A stretch of 38,846 bases of DNA, taken from Prosthecobacter debontii (GTDB taxonomy: Bacteria; Verrucomicrobiota; Verrucomicrobiia; Verrucomicrobiales; Akkermansiaceae). The DNA is taken from contig CAMCBV010000028.1 in assembly GCA_945873125.1 (NCBI GenBank), positions 1-38,846 on the forward strand. The letters are read 5' to 3'. The number at the start of each line of letters is the position of its first letter. The first letter of the stretch is position 1. A program made the position numbers and the translations under genes. The notes under the pieces were generated by a model. That model worked only from the letters and a program-made list of their open reading frames with translations, had not been told where the DNA came from and did no database searches. Shown one piece after another: positions 9,191 to 17,309 of the stretch.

Positions 9191-9727
9191 TCAGGTGGGC
9201 TGCTCACCGCGAGCCATGACAACTTTGCCGGTGCGGACGGTTTCAATGATTTCGTATTGCGAAAACATGGCAATGGCGGCGTCGACTTTCGGGCTGTCGC
9301 CATTGATCATCACCACCATCGAGCTGGGGGTAAGATCCACGGTTTTTCCGCCAAAATGCTCGGTGATTTGCAAGGCGGCGGAGCGCTCGTCTTTCGAGCA
9401 GAGAATTTTGATCAAAATCATTTCCTTGGTGACCGAGTCGATGCTGGTGTGCTCGAAGCAGTGGATCACATCGATGAGTTTGCCGACCTGCTTGATGATC
9501 TGATCGAGACCCAGCGGATCACCGGTGATGCCGATGGTCATACGGGAGAAGGATGGATTGCGGCCCTGGGAGACGACGAGTGAGTCGATGTTGAAACCGC
9601 GGCGCGAGAAGACTTGGCAGATCCGCATCAACACCCCCGGCTCGTTGTTCACGAGGATGGAAAGGGTGTGTCCGGAACCGTTGTTGACTGCAGCAACAGG
9701 TGTGTCTGTGGTGGTGATGGTTTTCAT
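9191..9727 (-). CDS. ilvN: acetolactate synthase small (regulatory) subunit
   Basis: A 178-residue protein with an N-terminal ACT domain (HTLSILVNNEPGVLMRICQV, with RRGFNIDSLVV) and the conserved C-terminal ALS small-subunit domain (FGGKTVDLTPSSMVVMINGD, with the tail EIIETVRTGKVVMARG). It binds valine for feedback inhibition and activates the catalytic IlvB subunit. It lies 36 bp downstream of ilvB, the usual order. The first about 17 residues (ITTTDTPVAAVNNGSG) are an unconserved extension. ATG start. Confidence 0.95.
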   Translation of the reverse strand: MKTITTTDTPVAAVNNGSGHTLSILVNNEPGVLMRICQVFSRRGFNIDSLVVSQGRNPSFSRMTIGITGDPLGLDQIIKQVGKLIDVIHCFEHTSIDSVTKEMILIKILCSKDERSAALQITEHFGGKTVDLTPSSMVVMINGDSPKVDAAIAMFSQYEIIETVRTGKVVMARGEQPT

Positions 9728-9763
9728 CTGGAAGCTTGGTGAAAGATTGAATTTTTTGTTAGA

Positions 9764-11491
9764 TCACGTGGAACCGACGGGTTTTGCCATACGGGATTTT
9801 GGCGCTTCCGTGATCATGTCCTCCAGCGCGGCGCCGGCGGGAATCATCGGGAAAACGTTATCGGTTTTCACACATTCCGCATGGATCAGGATCGGCCCAT
9901 CATTGTATGCGAGAGCTTTTTCCAACTGCTTGGTCACATCCGCAGGGCGCTTGATGTAGACCGAAGGAATTCCGTAAGCGGCGGCAAGTTTGCAGAAGTC
10001 AGGGTTGCCAACAAGATCCACACCGGAGGTGCGGTCTTCATAAAACAGCTCCTGCCATTGGCGAACCATCCCGAGGTAATGGTTGTTGAGAACCACGATT
10101 TTAACCGGCAATTTATGGATCGCGGCGGTAGCGAGCTCGAACAAAGTCATTTGGAAACCGCCGTCACCGGAAATGGAGATGACGGTTTTTTTCGGATGCG
10201 CGAGTTGGGCTCCGATCGCGGCCGGGAAGCCGAAGCCCATCGTTCCAGCACCACCGGAGGAGAGCCAATGATAGGACTCGTGGTTTTTGTAAAACTGCGC
10301 CGCCCACATTTGATGCTGGCCTACGTCCGTGGAGACGATCGCATCACCTTTGGTAAGGTGATAGAGCTCGTCGATCACCTGCTGCATGCGCAGGCCGCCT
10401 TGTTTCTTGTAGGTCAGCGGATATTTTTTGCGATAGCCATCGAGCTTGGCATTCCATTCCGGATGTTTCTGAGGTGCGATCTTTTCATTGATTTCAGCAA
10501 GTGCCGCACGCGCATCGCCGACAATCATGACGTCCGGCCGAATCATTTTTCCAGCCTCGGCGGGATCGATATCAATGTGGATGATCTTCGCGTCTTTGCA
10601 GAATTTCGATGGCTGCCCGATAATGCGGTCATCGAAACGAGAGCCGACATTGATGAGCAGATCGCATTCGATCATTGCCTTGTTGGCATAGGCGGTGCCG
10701 TGCATTCCCAGCATACCGAGGGAAAGCGGATGGTTTTCTGGGAAAACACCTTTGCCGAGCAAGGTGGATGTCACTGGGCAGTCGAGCGTCTCAGCGAGAT
10801 GCATGAGCTCCTTGTCAGCACGCGCGATCATGCAACCTTGACCCGCCAAAATGACCGGACGTTGCGCTTTGGCAATCAATGCCGCCGCCTCCCTGATTCC
10901 TTTCGGGCAGATATCAAAGTTCGAGCTCGGATCATAGCCCGGAAGGCTGATCTTCGGATTCATATCCCCCGTGAAAGGTCCTTGGGAAATGTCTTTTGGA
11001 ATGTCAATCAGCACAGGGCCGGGACGTCCGGTTGTCGCAATATGATAAGCTTCGCGTGCGATTTTTGGCAGCAGGTTGGTGTCTTTCACCAACCAGTTGT
11101 GCTTCACAACCGGAATGGTGATGCCGAAAATATCGGCTTCTTGGAAAGCGTCTTTACCCAACATCCATGTCACGGTCTGACCACAGATCACGATCATCGG
11201 CACGGAATCCATCATCGCGGTCATCAGGCCTGTCACCGTATTTCCAGCTCCCGGTCCGGATGTCACCAAAACCGCCGCCGGTTTACCCGTGGCACGCGCA
11301 TAACCATCGGCCATGTGAACGGCACCTTGCTCATGACGGACAAGAATGAATTTCATCTTGGTCTTGATGGTTTCAAGAGCATCGAAGATGGGAATGGCCG
11401 CACCACCGGAATAACCGAAGATGTATTCGATGCCGAGATCGTCGAGCGTTTTGATAAGGGCTTGCGCACCGTCGAGTTGTTGCTTGCTCAT
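9764..11491 (-). CDS. ilvB: acetolactate synthase large (catalytic) subunit
   Basis: About 575 residues. This ThDP-dependent enzyme makes 2-acetolactate or 2-aceto-2-hydroxybutyrate, the first common step to valine, leucine and isoleucine. Visible features are the N-terminal pyrimidine-binding domain with the catalytic Glu in LVRHEQGAVHMADGYARATG, the central FAD/transhydrogenase-like domain, and the C-terminal ThDP motif starting GDGGFQMTLFEL and ending VVLNN. The ATG at 11491 (MSKQQLDGAQALI) matches the family start; 13 extra residues from 11530 are unlike the family. It is the first gene of ilvB-ilvN-def. Any regulatory leader would be in the 320-base gap upstream. Confidence 0.95.
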   Translation of the reverse strand: MSKQQLDGAQALIKTLDDLGIEYIFGYSGGAAIPIFDALETIKTKMKFILVRHEQGAVHMADGYARATGKPAAVLVTSGPGAGNTVTGLMTAMMDSVPMIVICGQTVTWMLGKDAFQEADIFGITIPVVKHNWLVKDTNLLPKIAREAYHIATTGRPGPVLIDIPKDISQGPFTGDMNPKISLPGYDPSSNFDICPKGIREAAALIAKAQRPVILAGQGCMIARADKELMHLAETLDCPVTSTLLGKGVFPENHPLSLGMLGMHGTAYANKAMIECDLLINVGSRFDDRIIGQPSKFCKDAKIIHIDIDPAEAGKMIRPDVMIVGDARAALAEINEKIAPQKHPEWNAKLDGYRKKYPLTYKKQGGLRMQQVIDELYHLTKGDAIVSTDVGQHQMWAAQFYKNHESYHWLSSGGAGTMGFGFPAAIGAQLAHPKKTVISISGDGGFQMTLFELATAAIHKLPVKIVVLNNHYLGMVRQWQELFYEDRTSGVDLVGNPDFCKLAAAYGIPSVYIKRPADVTKQLEKALAYNDGPILIHAECVKTDNVFPMIPAGAALEDMITEAPKSRMAKPVGST

Positions 11492-11541
11492 AAAATTGGA
11501 ATTGGAAGGGGAAGTTGGATGAATTCCCATAAATATACAAT

Positions 11542-11562
11542 CGAAAATTGAGTAAATTTTCG
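11542..11562 (-). promoter_or_regulatory. AT-rich hairpin in the ilvB leader
   Basis: A perfect 8-bp inverted repeat, CGAAAATT (11542-11549) / AATTTTCG (11555-11562), with a 5-base loop about 50 bases upstream of the ilvB ATG. It could be an operator or a weak leader hairpin. No Leu/Ile/Val-rich leader peptide or T-box was recognised. Confidence 0.3.
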
Positions 11563-11631
11563 CAAATCAGGTAAATTAACGATCTTAATTACTGTAAAAT
11601 CGCAAACTTTTGGCGAAATCATGCATTTTCA

Positions 11632-11776
11632 GCCGCAGGCTCTGGAAAGCTGTTGTCATCCGTAGATTTCAAAGTGGATGAGTTCAATTGGGGCGAGTTG
11701 GCATTTACCCATCGTTGCTATAAAGGGGCGTTGCTCTAAAAGCTGGGAATCATCCCAGCAGTTCAGAGCCTGCGGC
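11632..11776. repeat. 145-base inverted-repeat element between ilvB and the M50 protease
   Basis: The outer arms GCCGCAGGCTCTG (11632-11644) and CAGAGCCTGCGGC (11764-11776) are perfectly complementary over 13 bp. Inside lies a second perfect hairpin, GCTGGGA (11742-11748) / TCCCAGC (11753-11759), loop ATCA. The whole could fold as a nested RNA or single-stranded DNA structure. No coding frame explains it. It may be a dispersed palindromic repeat or a small structured RNA. Confidence 0.55.
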
Positions 11777-11822
11777 GTATCCCTGTTGCGTTAAGCATAT
11801 TTCTGCACTACCAGTGCGGCGA

Positions 11823-12455
11823 ATGATACAGTTTTCCCTATTTCAGATTCCGATTCGCGTGCTTCCGTGGTTTTGGATCACCCTGGCTTTGATCGGCGGA
11901 GCGCTTCGCGCGGACTCCAAACAAGCGCTTTTTGGCATGCTGCTGTTCATGTTGGCGGGATTTATTTCCATCCTCGTCCATGAGCTCGGCCATGCGCTGA
12001 TGGCAAAACATTTTGGCAAGCGAGTGGAGATCGTGTTGCAAGCCTTTGGTGGATATGCGGCTTACAGCGGTGGCGGACGTTTGAGTCAATTGCAGACTTT
12101 GGCAATCACGGCCGCCGGTCCGGCGATACAGATCTTGTTGGGTGTTGGGGTATGGTTGCTGAATGAACATCTGGAAGGCCTTAGTGAACATGGACGATAT
12201 TTTTTCACCATCCTCTACCTCATCAGCTTTATGTGGGCACTGCTCAATCTTCTGCCCGTGCTGCCTTTGGATGGCGGGCGGTTGCTGGAAACCATCCTTG
12301 GCCCCGAGCGAATCCGCCTAACGCTTCAGATCTCCTTGGTCGTTGCCGTATCAATCGCAGTCCTAGCTCTGACATTCAAACTCGGCATGCTGCTGCCCGT
12401 TTTCATGGGGATGATGGCCTACGAATCCTATAAAGCGCTCAAACAAATCTCCTAA
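11823..12455 (+). CDS. site-2 protease (M50) family membrane metalloprotease
   Basis: About 210 residues, almost entirely transmembrane. The zinc site HELGH lies inside a hydrophobic segment (ISILVHELGHALMAKHF, near residue 55), and the third ligand is in the second motif NLLPVLPLDGGRLLE (Asp near 150). This is the compact SpoIVFB-like layout without PDZ or CBS domains. Such enzymes cleave membrane-bound substrates within the bilayer, but the substrate is unknown. ATG at 11823 or GTG at 11814 could be the start, and neither has a strong ribosome-binding site. It is a lone gene, followed by a decayed sulfatase region. Confidence 0.88.
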   Translation: MIQFSLFQIPIRVLPWFWITLALIGGALRADSKQALFGMLLFMLAGFISILVHELGHALMAKHFGKRVEIVLQAFGGYAAYSGGGRLSQLQTLAITAAGPAIQILLGVGVWLLNEHLEGLSEHGRYFFTILYLISFMWALLNLLPVLPLDGGRLLETILGPERIRLTLQISLVVAVSIAVLALTFKLGMLLPVFMGMMAYESYKALKQIS

Positions 12456-12646
12456 AGATACAATGGACGCTTTGAGCATATTTTTCATAGGTTTTCATCG
12501 AGGCCGGTGATCTGGCCTTTACCGGCGAGGTCGTCCTGCCTGTGGCATTTTTCGGAAGGAGCCTCGAAGAGACCACGTATGTGTGGATGAATATGAAAAA
12601 AAGCGACCAACCCAAACTCATGATTCGCAATTTCAGGGCCAGGCGG

Positions 12647-13170
12647 ATGCATGCATTCACCCGCTCTTACCATCTAGTAATCCATTTTTTGCTCTGCAGT
12701 CTTTTACCAGTCGCTGCCGCTCCAGTTCCCGATGAATCTTCCCCTTCCAAACCGAACATCATTTTCGTAGTTGCCGATGACATGGGCTTTAAGGACACCG
12801 GCCACAGCGGAAATCCAATCGCCAAGACCCCTCACCTCGATCGCATGGCGGCAGAGGGGCTACGCTTTGACAACTTCTACTCAGCCGGCGGCACCTGTTC
12901 GCCGGGACGGATGGCGATTTTAACAGGTCGCACGCCGATGCGCGCGCGCATGACCACAACGGTCGGGGCGATGCAGGAGGGGGAGCTTACCGTCGCCGCC
13001 GCACTCAAAACCGCCGGTTAGGAAACCGGACACTTTGGCAAGTGGGGACTCGGCCGGGAAGGCACCCATCCGCTGAAGGTGGGATTCGATGAAGCCGTAT
13101 GGAGCAAAAACTACTATGACCTCGGTGCCGCATTTTTTGTCGGTGACAGCGACAAGCGCGATGAGGCACC
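12647..13170 (+). pseudogene. truncated sulfatase with internal TAG stop
   Basis: The N-terminus is a signal peptide (HLVIHFLLCSLLPVAAA) followed by PNIIFVVADDMGF (D44, D45) and the active site C84-S-P-G-R88 in TCSPGRMAILTGR, a CxPxR site with Gly for Ser. Codon 125 (13019-13021) is TAG. The same frame then continues as ETGHFGKWGLGREG, the standard sulfatase text after a Tyr (TAGYETGHFGKW), so a Tyr codon probably became a stop. Homology ends near 13170, where sequence from another gene begins. About 300 residues of a normal sulfatase are missing. The open frame continues upstream to about 12497 without recognisable homology. Confidence 0.85.
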
Positions 13171-13325
13171 ATATCCAAATCGCCAGAGCGATAAAGCCCT
13201 GCGGTGTAGATCGCGACGACCGCTCCTCCAACGAGCACGGAGTGAATGCCTTCACCCTCAAGATGCCAGGCCACAAATTGCCATGCCTCTTCCTCGGTGC
13301 ATTCTTTCCAGTTGGGTGCTTGCAT
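13168..13325 (-). pseudogene. N-terminal fragment of a nucleotidyltransferase-fold protein
   Basis: From the ATG at 13325 the frame reads WQFVAWHLEGEGI, then VLVGGAVVAIYTAGLYRSGD and LDMV. This is the nucleotidyltransferase-fold pattern GGxAxxxYT...R.T/SxDLD seen in AbiEii/MNT-like proteins. Homology stops at about 13168, after which the frame runs antisense through sulfatase sequence to a stop at 13005. The catalytic G-G...D-x-D core is present, but the rest of the protein is gone. A winged-helix gene starts 51 bp away on the other strand. Such wHTH and nucleotidyltransferase genes are commonly neighbours and may form toxin-antitoxin-like pairs. Confidence 0.7.
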
Positions 13326-13345
13326 GGCTGGGATTATTGACTTGC

Positions 13346-13378
13346 TTTATCGGTCATATAACCTTATTTATCGGTCAT
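13346..13378. promoter_or_regulatory. two 12-bp direct repeats in the divergent promoter
   Basis: TTTATCGGTCAT occurs at 13346-13357 and again at 13367-13378, exactly 21 bp apart (two helical turns). It fills the 51-bp gap between the divergent nucleotidyltransferase fragment and the winged-helix gene; the second copy includes the start codon of the latter. This is the expected layout of an autoregulatory operator for the winged-helix protein. TTGACT lies at 13337-13342, but its spacing to TATAAC (13357) is short. Confidence 0.65.
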
Positions 13379-13724
13379 GATTTCAACTGCGCTACAAGAT
13401 TTGTTTGGGGGAAAAGCAGCTGAAGCGGTTCTTTTGTCCCTGTTTCATCATGGGGAGGCATATGGTCGAGCGGTTGCCAGAGATTTTGGGGTGTCATTGG
13501 ATGGAGTCCAGAAGCAACTTGAGCGCTTTGAACGATCGGGAGCGATTGTCTGCAAGCGTCAGGGACGAACGCTCGTGTATAGCTGGAATCCCAAGTCCAG
13601 AGTCGCATCACGTCTTCGGGATCTTACCGGAGTCATCTACGACGGATTAAGTCTTGAGGCGAAACAGTTCTTGTTTACGGAACGACGCCAACCAAGAGCC
13701 AAGGACAAGCCGGTGATCCGGTGA
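13377..13724 (+). CDS. winged-helix (ArsR-like) DNA-binding protein
   Basis: A 115-residue protein with a winged helix in residues about 5-75: LFGGKAAEAVLLSLFHHG, the turn and recognition helix in ARDFGVSLDGVQKQLERFER, and a wing in AIVCKRQGRTLVYSWNP. The VQKQLERFE...GRTLVYSWNP pattern belongs to small wHTH proteins encoded beside nucleotidyltransferase-fold genes. Here the divergent partner is truncated, so the regulator may be an orphan. The ATG lies inside the second copy of a 21-bp-spaced direct repeat, which suggests autoregulation. Confidence 0.8.
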   Translation: MISTALQDLFGGKAAEAVLLSLFHHGEAYGRAVARDFGVSLDGVQKQLERFERSGAIVCKRQGRTLVYSWNPKSRVASRLRDLTGVIYDGLSLEAKQFLFTERRQPRAKDKPVIR

Positions 13725-13744
13725 AGCAATCGCACATATTCTAA

Positions 13745-15280
13745 TCAAACAAACAACTGCCTATCTAGTGAGCGAAACTGGATGGCTTCTAACATTTCAT
13801 TGCCGGTGATGTCGTCTTTACCGGCGAGATCGGCAAGAGTGCGAGCGACTTTGAGAATCCGGTCATGAGCACGGGCGGAGAAGTTCATTTCCTGCATCGC
13901 GTGTTCGAGGTAGCCTTTGCTTTCTGAATCGAGCTTGCAGTGATCGCGGACCTGGCGTGCGCCCATGGCGGAGTTGGTGGTGAGTTTATCCACTTTGAAG
14001 CGGCTCACTTGGATCTCTCTGGCAGCCGCGACGCGTTGGCGGATGGTTTCGGATGACTCACCGGTAAGGGAATCCGAAGTTAGATCTTTGAAATCGACGA
14101 GCGGGACTTCGACATGGATATCGATGCGATCTAACAACGGACCGGAGATGCGTTGGCGGTATTTTTCGATTTGTTTCACGGAGCAGCGGCATTGCCTTTT
14201 GATATCTCCGTAAAAACCGCAAGGACAGGGATTCATCGCAGCGACGAGCATGAAGCGCGCTGGAAAGGTAAGAGATCCGGCGGCGCGAGATATCGTTACA
14301 TGTGAATCCTCCAAAGGTTGACGCATGACTTCCAAGGTTGACCTGCGGAATTCGGGAAGCTCGTCGAGAAATAATACGCCATGATGCGCTAGTGAAACTT
14401 CGCCGGGACCCGGATTGGTTCCTCCACCTAACAGGCCCGCATCTGAAATCGTGTGGTGCGGTGCGCGAAACGGACGAGTTGTTAGAAATCCTTTTTTCGT
14501 GTCCAAGGTGCCGGCGATGGAATGAATCTTGGTGGTTTCGATCGCATCGTCCTCGGTCATTTCCGGCATGATGGTCGGGATGCGTTTTGCCAACATGGAT
14601 TTCCCCGTTCCTGGAGGACCAACCATCAGGAGATTATGACCACCAGCGGCAGCGACTTCCAAAGCGCGTTTGACATGATGTTGACCTTTGACCTCGTTGA
14701 AATCGACATGGTAGCTACGATGACTTTCGAAAAAAGCGCGGCGGTCTAACACAAATGGCGCGATGCGTTTTTCTCCACTGATGAATTCCCACGCTTGGCG
14801 AAGGTTGCGGACCGGAATGACGTCGATACCATGGATGACCGCGGCTTCTGCGGCGTTTGCTTCAGGGACGATGAGAAATTTCCTACCGCAGGCGCGGGCT
14901 TTGAGAGCAATGGATAAAACGCCTTTGACGGGGCGCACTGCACCGTCGAGTCCAAGCTCGCCGACCACGCAGAAATGGTGAGTTTCCAGAGCGTCATTGC
15001 CACTCGCGCCTATCATGGCGAGGGCGATGGGCAGATCGAACGACGGACCTTCTTTTTTCAGATCGGCCGGGGCGAGATTCACGGTCTTAATACCGACATC
15101 GAGTTTAAGCGCGGAAGCCATGATCGCGGAGGTGACGCGTTGCGAGCTCTCGCGCACGGCGGCATCCGGCAAACCGACAATGATGACGCCGGGATTTTCC
15201 GCGTTGCGCGCGTTGACTTCGACTTCCACTTCGAAGGCATCTACGCCCCGCAACGCCGCTGAGTACAGTTTAGTGATCAT
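13745..15280 (-). CDS. comM: YifB/ComM family Mg-chelatase-like AAA+ ATPase
   Basis: 511 residues: an N-terminal Lon-protease-like S5 fold ([19 protein letters not shown]), then an AAA+ Mg-chelatase domain with Walker A GPPGTGKS (221-228), Walker [12 protein letters not shown] (301-311) and the Cys-rich segment [11 protein letters not shown]...CRCS, and a C-terminal helical domain ([20 protein letters not shown]). In naturally competent bacteria ComM is a hexameric helicase that promotes branch migration of incoming DNA; elsewhere its role is less certain. Full length, ATG start. The gene contains four copies of the heptamer TCTAACA/TGTTAGA. Confidence 0.95.
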   Translation of the reverse strand: MITKLYSAALRGVDAFEVEVEVNARNAENPGVIIVGLPDAAVRESSQRVTSAIMASALKLDVGIKTVNLAPADLKKEGPSFDLPIALAMIGASGNDALETHHFCVVGELGLDGAVRPVKGVLSIALKARACGRKFLIVPEANAAEAAVIHGIDVIPVRNLRQAWEFISGEKRIAPFVLDRRAFFESHRSYHVDFNEVKGQHHVKRALEVAAAGGHNLLMVGPPGTGKSMLAKRIPTIMPEMTEDDAIETTKIHSIAGTLDTKKGFLTTRPFRAPHHTISDAGLLGGGTNPGPGEVSLAHHGVLFLDELPEFRRSTLEVMRQPLEDSHVTISRAAGSLTFPARFMLVAAMNPCPCGFYGDIKRQCRCSVKQIEKYRQRISGPLLDRIDIHVEVPLVDFKDLTSDSLTGESSETIRQRVAAAREIQVSRFKVDKLTTNSAMGARQVRDHCKLDSESKGYLEHAMQEMNFSARAHDRILKVARTLADLAGKDDITGNEMLEAIQFRSLDRQLFV

Positions 15281-15368
15281 TTGAACAACCTAACTGAAGC
15301 GGGGCCATACGATATGGCAAGCAAGAAAGCAGCTTTTCCTTTCGTAAAGATGCATGTAAACCAAACCC

Positions 15369-16043
15369 ATGAAAAAACTCTTGCTCGCGCTGCTCGCCTT
15401 CGCCCCATGTCTGTTCGCTGCGGAAGTCGAGGAAGGATTTGTGCCACTTACCAATGGCAAAGATCTGAGCGGGTGGAAGGTCGTTGGCGGAAACGGTCAG
15501 TACAAAATGGAAAACGGCGAGATCATCGGCACAGGCGAAAAGGTGAAAGAAAACACCTTCCTGATTACTGAGAAAACCTACAAAGACTTTGATTTCCGTT
15601 TCGAGATGAAGTTCGACACGCTGAAAGGCAACTCCGGCATGATGTTCCGCGGCCTTCAAAAGGAATCCAAGGACGGCAACGGACGCGTACACAGCTATCA
15701 GTGCGAACACGACAACGGCAAGGAGCGTTCATGGACTGCCGGACTTTATGACGAGGCTCGCCGCGGCTGGTTGTTTCCTAACAAAGCCAACAAAGAGCAA
15801 TGCGCAGCCTTCACCGAACAAGGCAACAAAGTTTTCAAATGGGAAGATTGGAATGAAATCCGCATCGTCTGCGAAGGTAAACACATCCAAATTTTCCTCA
15901 ACGGAGAGAAGCGCGTGGACTTCACCGACGAAGACGAGGCCAACTTCACTCCAGAAGGCTTCTTTGGAATGCAAGTTCACTCAGGCCAATCCACCAGCGT
16001 GCGCTGGCGCAATCTGCGGATCAAGGAGCTGACTGCGAAGTGA
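15369..16043 (+). CDS. exported 3-keto-disaccharide hydrolase (DUF1080) domain protein
   Basis: 224 residues. The signal peptide MKKLLLALLAFAPCLFAA is followed by the DUF1080 pattern: GFVPLTNGKDLSGWKVVGG, FDFRFEMKFDTLKGNSGMMF, and an ending with GFFGMQVHSG and VRWRNLRIKEL. The fold is a concanavalin-like jelly roll. Some members hydrolyse 3-keto-glycosides in the periplasm, and many are uncharacterised accessory proteins in Verrucomicrobiota and Planctomycetota. It diverges from comM with an 88-bp gap. Its last 56 bases, stop included, are duplicated downstream at 16278-16333. Confidence 0.9.
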   Translation: MKKLLLALLAFAPCLFAAEVEEGFVPLTNGKDLSGWKVVGGNGQYKMENGEIIGTGEKVKENTFLITEKTYKDFDFRFEMKFDTLKGNSGMMFRGLQKESKDGNGRVHSYQCEHDNGKERSWTAGLYDEARRGWLFPNKANKEQCAAFTEQGNKVFKWEDWNEIRIVCEGKHIQIFLNGEKRVDFTDEDEANFTPEGFFGMQVHSGQSTSVRWRNLRIKELTAK

Positions 16044-16388
16044 AATCCTCTATTAAAACTTATCGGAATTTTTTACAGAAGGTAACGAAGTCAACGAAAG
16101 GGCTTCACGATGTAGCTTGGCTATGTTTTATCCGTCTGATTTGAGAGTGATGCGCTGGAACATCCTTCGTTCTCTCCGTTACCTTCTGTAAAAAAAACTT
16201 ATTGGATTATAGCTAAGCAGATAAAGGCTGAGTAGATTTCTCATATCCTTTTTCCTGATTTTTTGCCTTCCTAATCGAATCCACCAGCGTGCGCTGGCGC
16301 AATCTGCGGATCAAGGAGCTGTCTGCGAAGTGAAATCCTCTATTAAAACTTATCGGAATTTTTTACAGAAGGTAACGAAGTCAACGAA
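15988..16388. repeat. 111-bp direct duplication covering the 3' end of the DUF1080 gene
   Basis: 15988-16098 and 16278-16388 are identical except for one base (ELT versus ELS in the coding part) and are spaced 290 bp apart. Each copy comprises the last codons and stop of the DUF1080 gene, a short spacer and the left arm of an inverted repeat. The sequences after the copies are unrelated until the right arms. Confidence 0.9.
16069..16197. repeat. inverted-repeat element, copy 1
   Basis: The left arm (to 16098) contains TTTACAGAAGGTAACGAAG; the right arm (16165-16197) is its complement with small differences. The intervening sequence is about 66 bases. The arms are built from GGTAACGAAG/TCAACGAA near-repeats. 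The T-rich edges could make it act as a terminator for the DUF1080 gene. Confidence 0.7.
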
Positions 16389-16490
16389 GGGCCAGGACAG
16401 CTCTGTTATCACATCCCATTAACCAAAATTCCAAAATCGAAAATTTGCGCGCGTAGCTCCTTCGTTCTCTTCGTTACCTTCTGTAAAGAA
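16361..16490. repeat. inverted-repeat element, copy 2
   Basis: Same arms as the element at 16069 (left 16361-16388, right about 16459-16490), but the roughly 70-base interior is unrelated to that of copy 1. It lies downstream of the convergent lipB gene. Confidence 0.7.
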
Positions 16491-16515
16491 ATCTTTTTTC
16501 AAGAACTGCTTGTTC

Positions 16516-17169
16516 TCAGTTCATATCTCTCTGCCCGGCAACTGACAACTTCTCAATCAGCCTTGCGGAAATCGCATCGATGGCTTTTCCCATCGTGATT
16601 TCCTGATCCGTTTCAGCGGCGAGGCAGGTCATGGAAACTCCATCCAACCCGCAAGGGGTAATGGCGAGAAAGGGCGGCAGGGACTCACGCGTGATGTTGA
16701 TGGCGAAGCCATGCATGGAAATCCATTTCCGCACCCCCACACCGATGGAAGCGAGCTTGCGATTTTCTACCCATACACCTGTTAGACCATCGCGTCGGCC
16801 TGCGGCGACCCCGAGATCTCCACAAGCGGCGATGAGTGCGTCTTCGATGGAACGCAGATGCGCATGCAAATCACGACCGCGAGGATTCAAATCTAACAAA
16901 GGATAACCGACCAGCTGGCCGGGGCCATGGTAGGTCGCTTGACCGCCACGATTCGTTTCAAAAATGGGATAAGGAAGTGAGTCGGGCGAACGCAGCGACG
17001 ACTGATCACGCAGCCTCCCTATCGTATAAACCGGCTCATGTTCTAACAGGAGAATCTGATCATGGGCTTTGCCTGCTAAAATTTCCGCCACGGTTTTTTC
17101 CTGAATTTCCAGACCTTCCGTGTAACTCACGGGGCTGGGAAAGATGATGATTTCAGGAGGAGGGTTCAT
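16516..17169 (-). CDS. lipB: octanoyl-[acyl-carrier-protein]:protein N-octanoyltransferase
   Basis: 217 residues. LipB moves octanoate from ACP to the lipoyl domains of 2-oxoacid dehydrogenases and GcvH. Motifs are LLLEHEPVYTIGR, NRGGQATYHGPGQLVGYPLL, the catalytic Lys in RKLASIGVGV, HGFAIN, and the catalytic Cys in ITPCGLDG. Normal length, ATG start. Functionally it fits the lpdA gene at 28606 (lipoamide-dependent complexes), though the two are not adjacent. An isolated ACCACAAAAAACACC repeat arm lies just upstream. Confidence 0.96.
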   Translation of the reverse strand: MNPPPEIIIFPSPVSYTEGLEIQEKTVAEILAGKAHDQILLLEHEPVYTIGRLRDQSSLRSPDSLPYPIFETNRGGQATYHGPGQLVGYPLLDLNPRGRDLHAHLRSIEDALIAACGDLGVAAGRRDGLTGVWVENRKLASIGVGVRKWISMHGFAINITRESLPPFLAITPCGLDGVSMTCLAAETDQEITMGKAIDAISARLIEKLSVAGQRDMN

Positions 17170-17205
17170 TTTGGCTTGCTGGTTGCCTTAACTAAAAAGA
17201 GTTCT

Positions 17206-17238
17206 AACCACAAAAAACACCAAATACACGAAAAGAAG
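17206..17238. repeat. single arm of a dispersed intergenic repeat
   Basis: AACCACAAAAAACACCAAAT and the following ACACG resemble the sequence at 21047-21070 (ACCACGAAAAACACAAAATA). It is also related to the arms of the 32900 element (CCACAGAGGACACAAAG). No second arm is visible here. It sits upstream of lipB, as the other does upstream of purN. Confidence 0.5.
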
Positions 17239-17309
17239 AGAGGTTTAATTCTTGGAATGAACAGTTGGGGGTTTCGTATTTCACAAAGCCTTGATCACCA
17301 CCACATCCT

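Noticed and set aside
9881..11551. 556-codon open frame on the plus strand
   Set aside because: It lies wholly antisense to ilvB, whose catalytic motifs are intact. Its translation is rich in His/Arg/Asp with no domain. It is a shadow of codon usage in the real gene.
11492..11822. T-box or branched-chain amino acid attenuator upstream of ilvB
   Set aside because: No leader peptide rich in Leu/Ile/Val codons, no T-box sequence and no terminator followed by T-run were found on the ilvB strand.
16069..16490. Repeats as a possible CRISPR or insertion sequence
   Set aside because: There are only two copies, with arms in inverted orientation and no transposase; inverted-repeat elements plus a local duplication explain them better.
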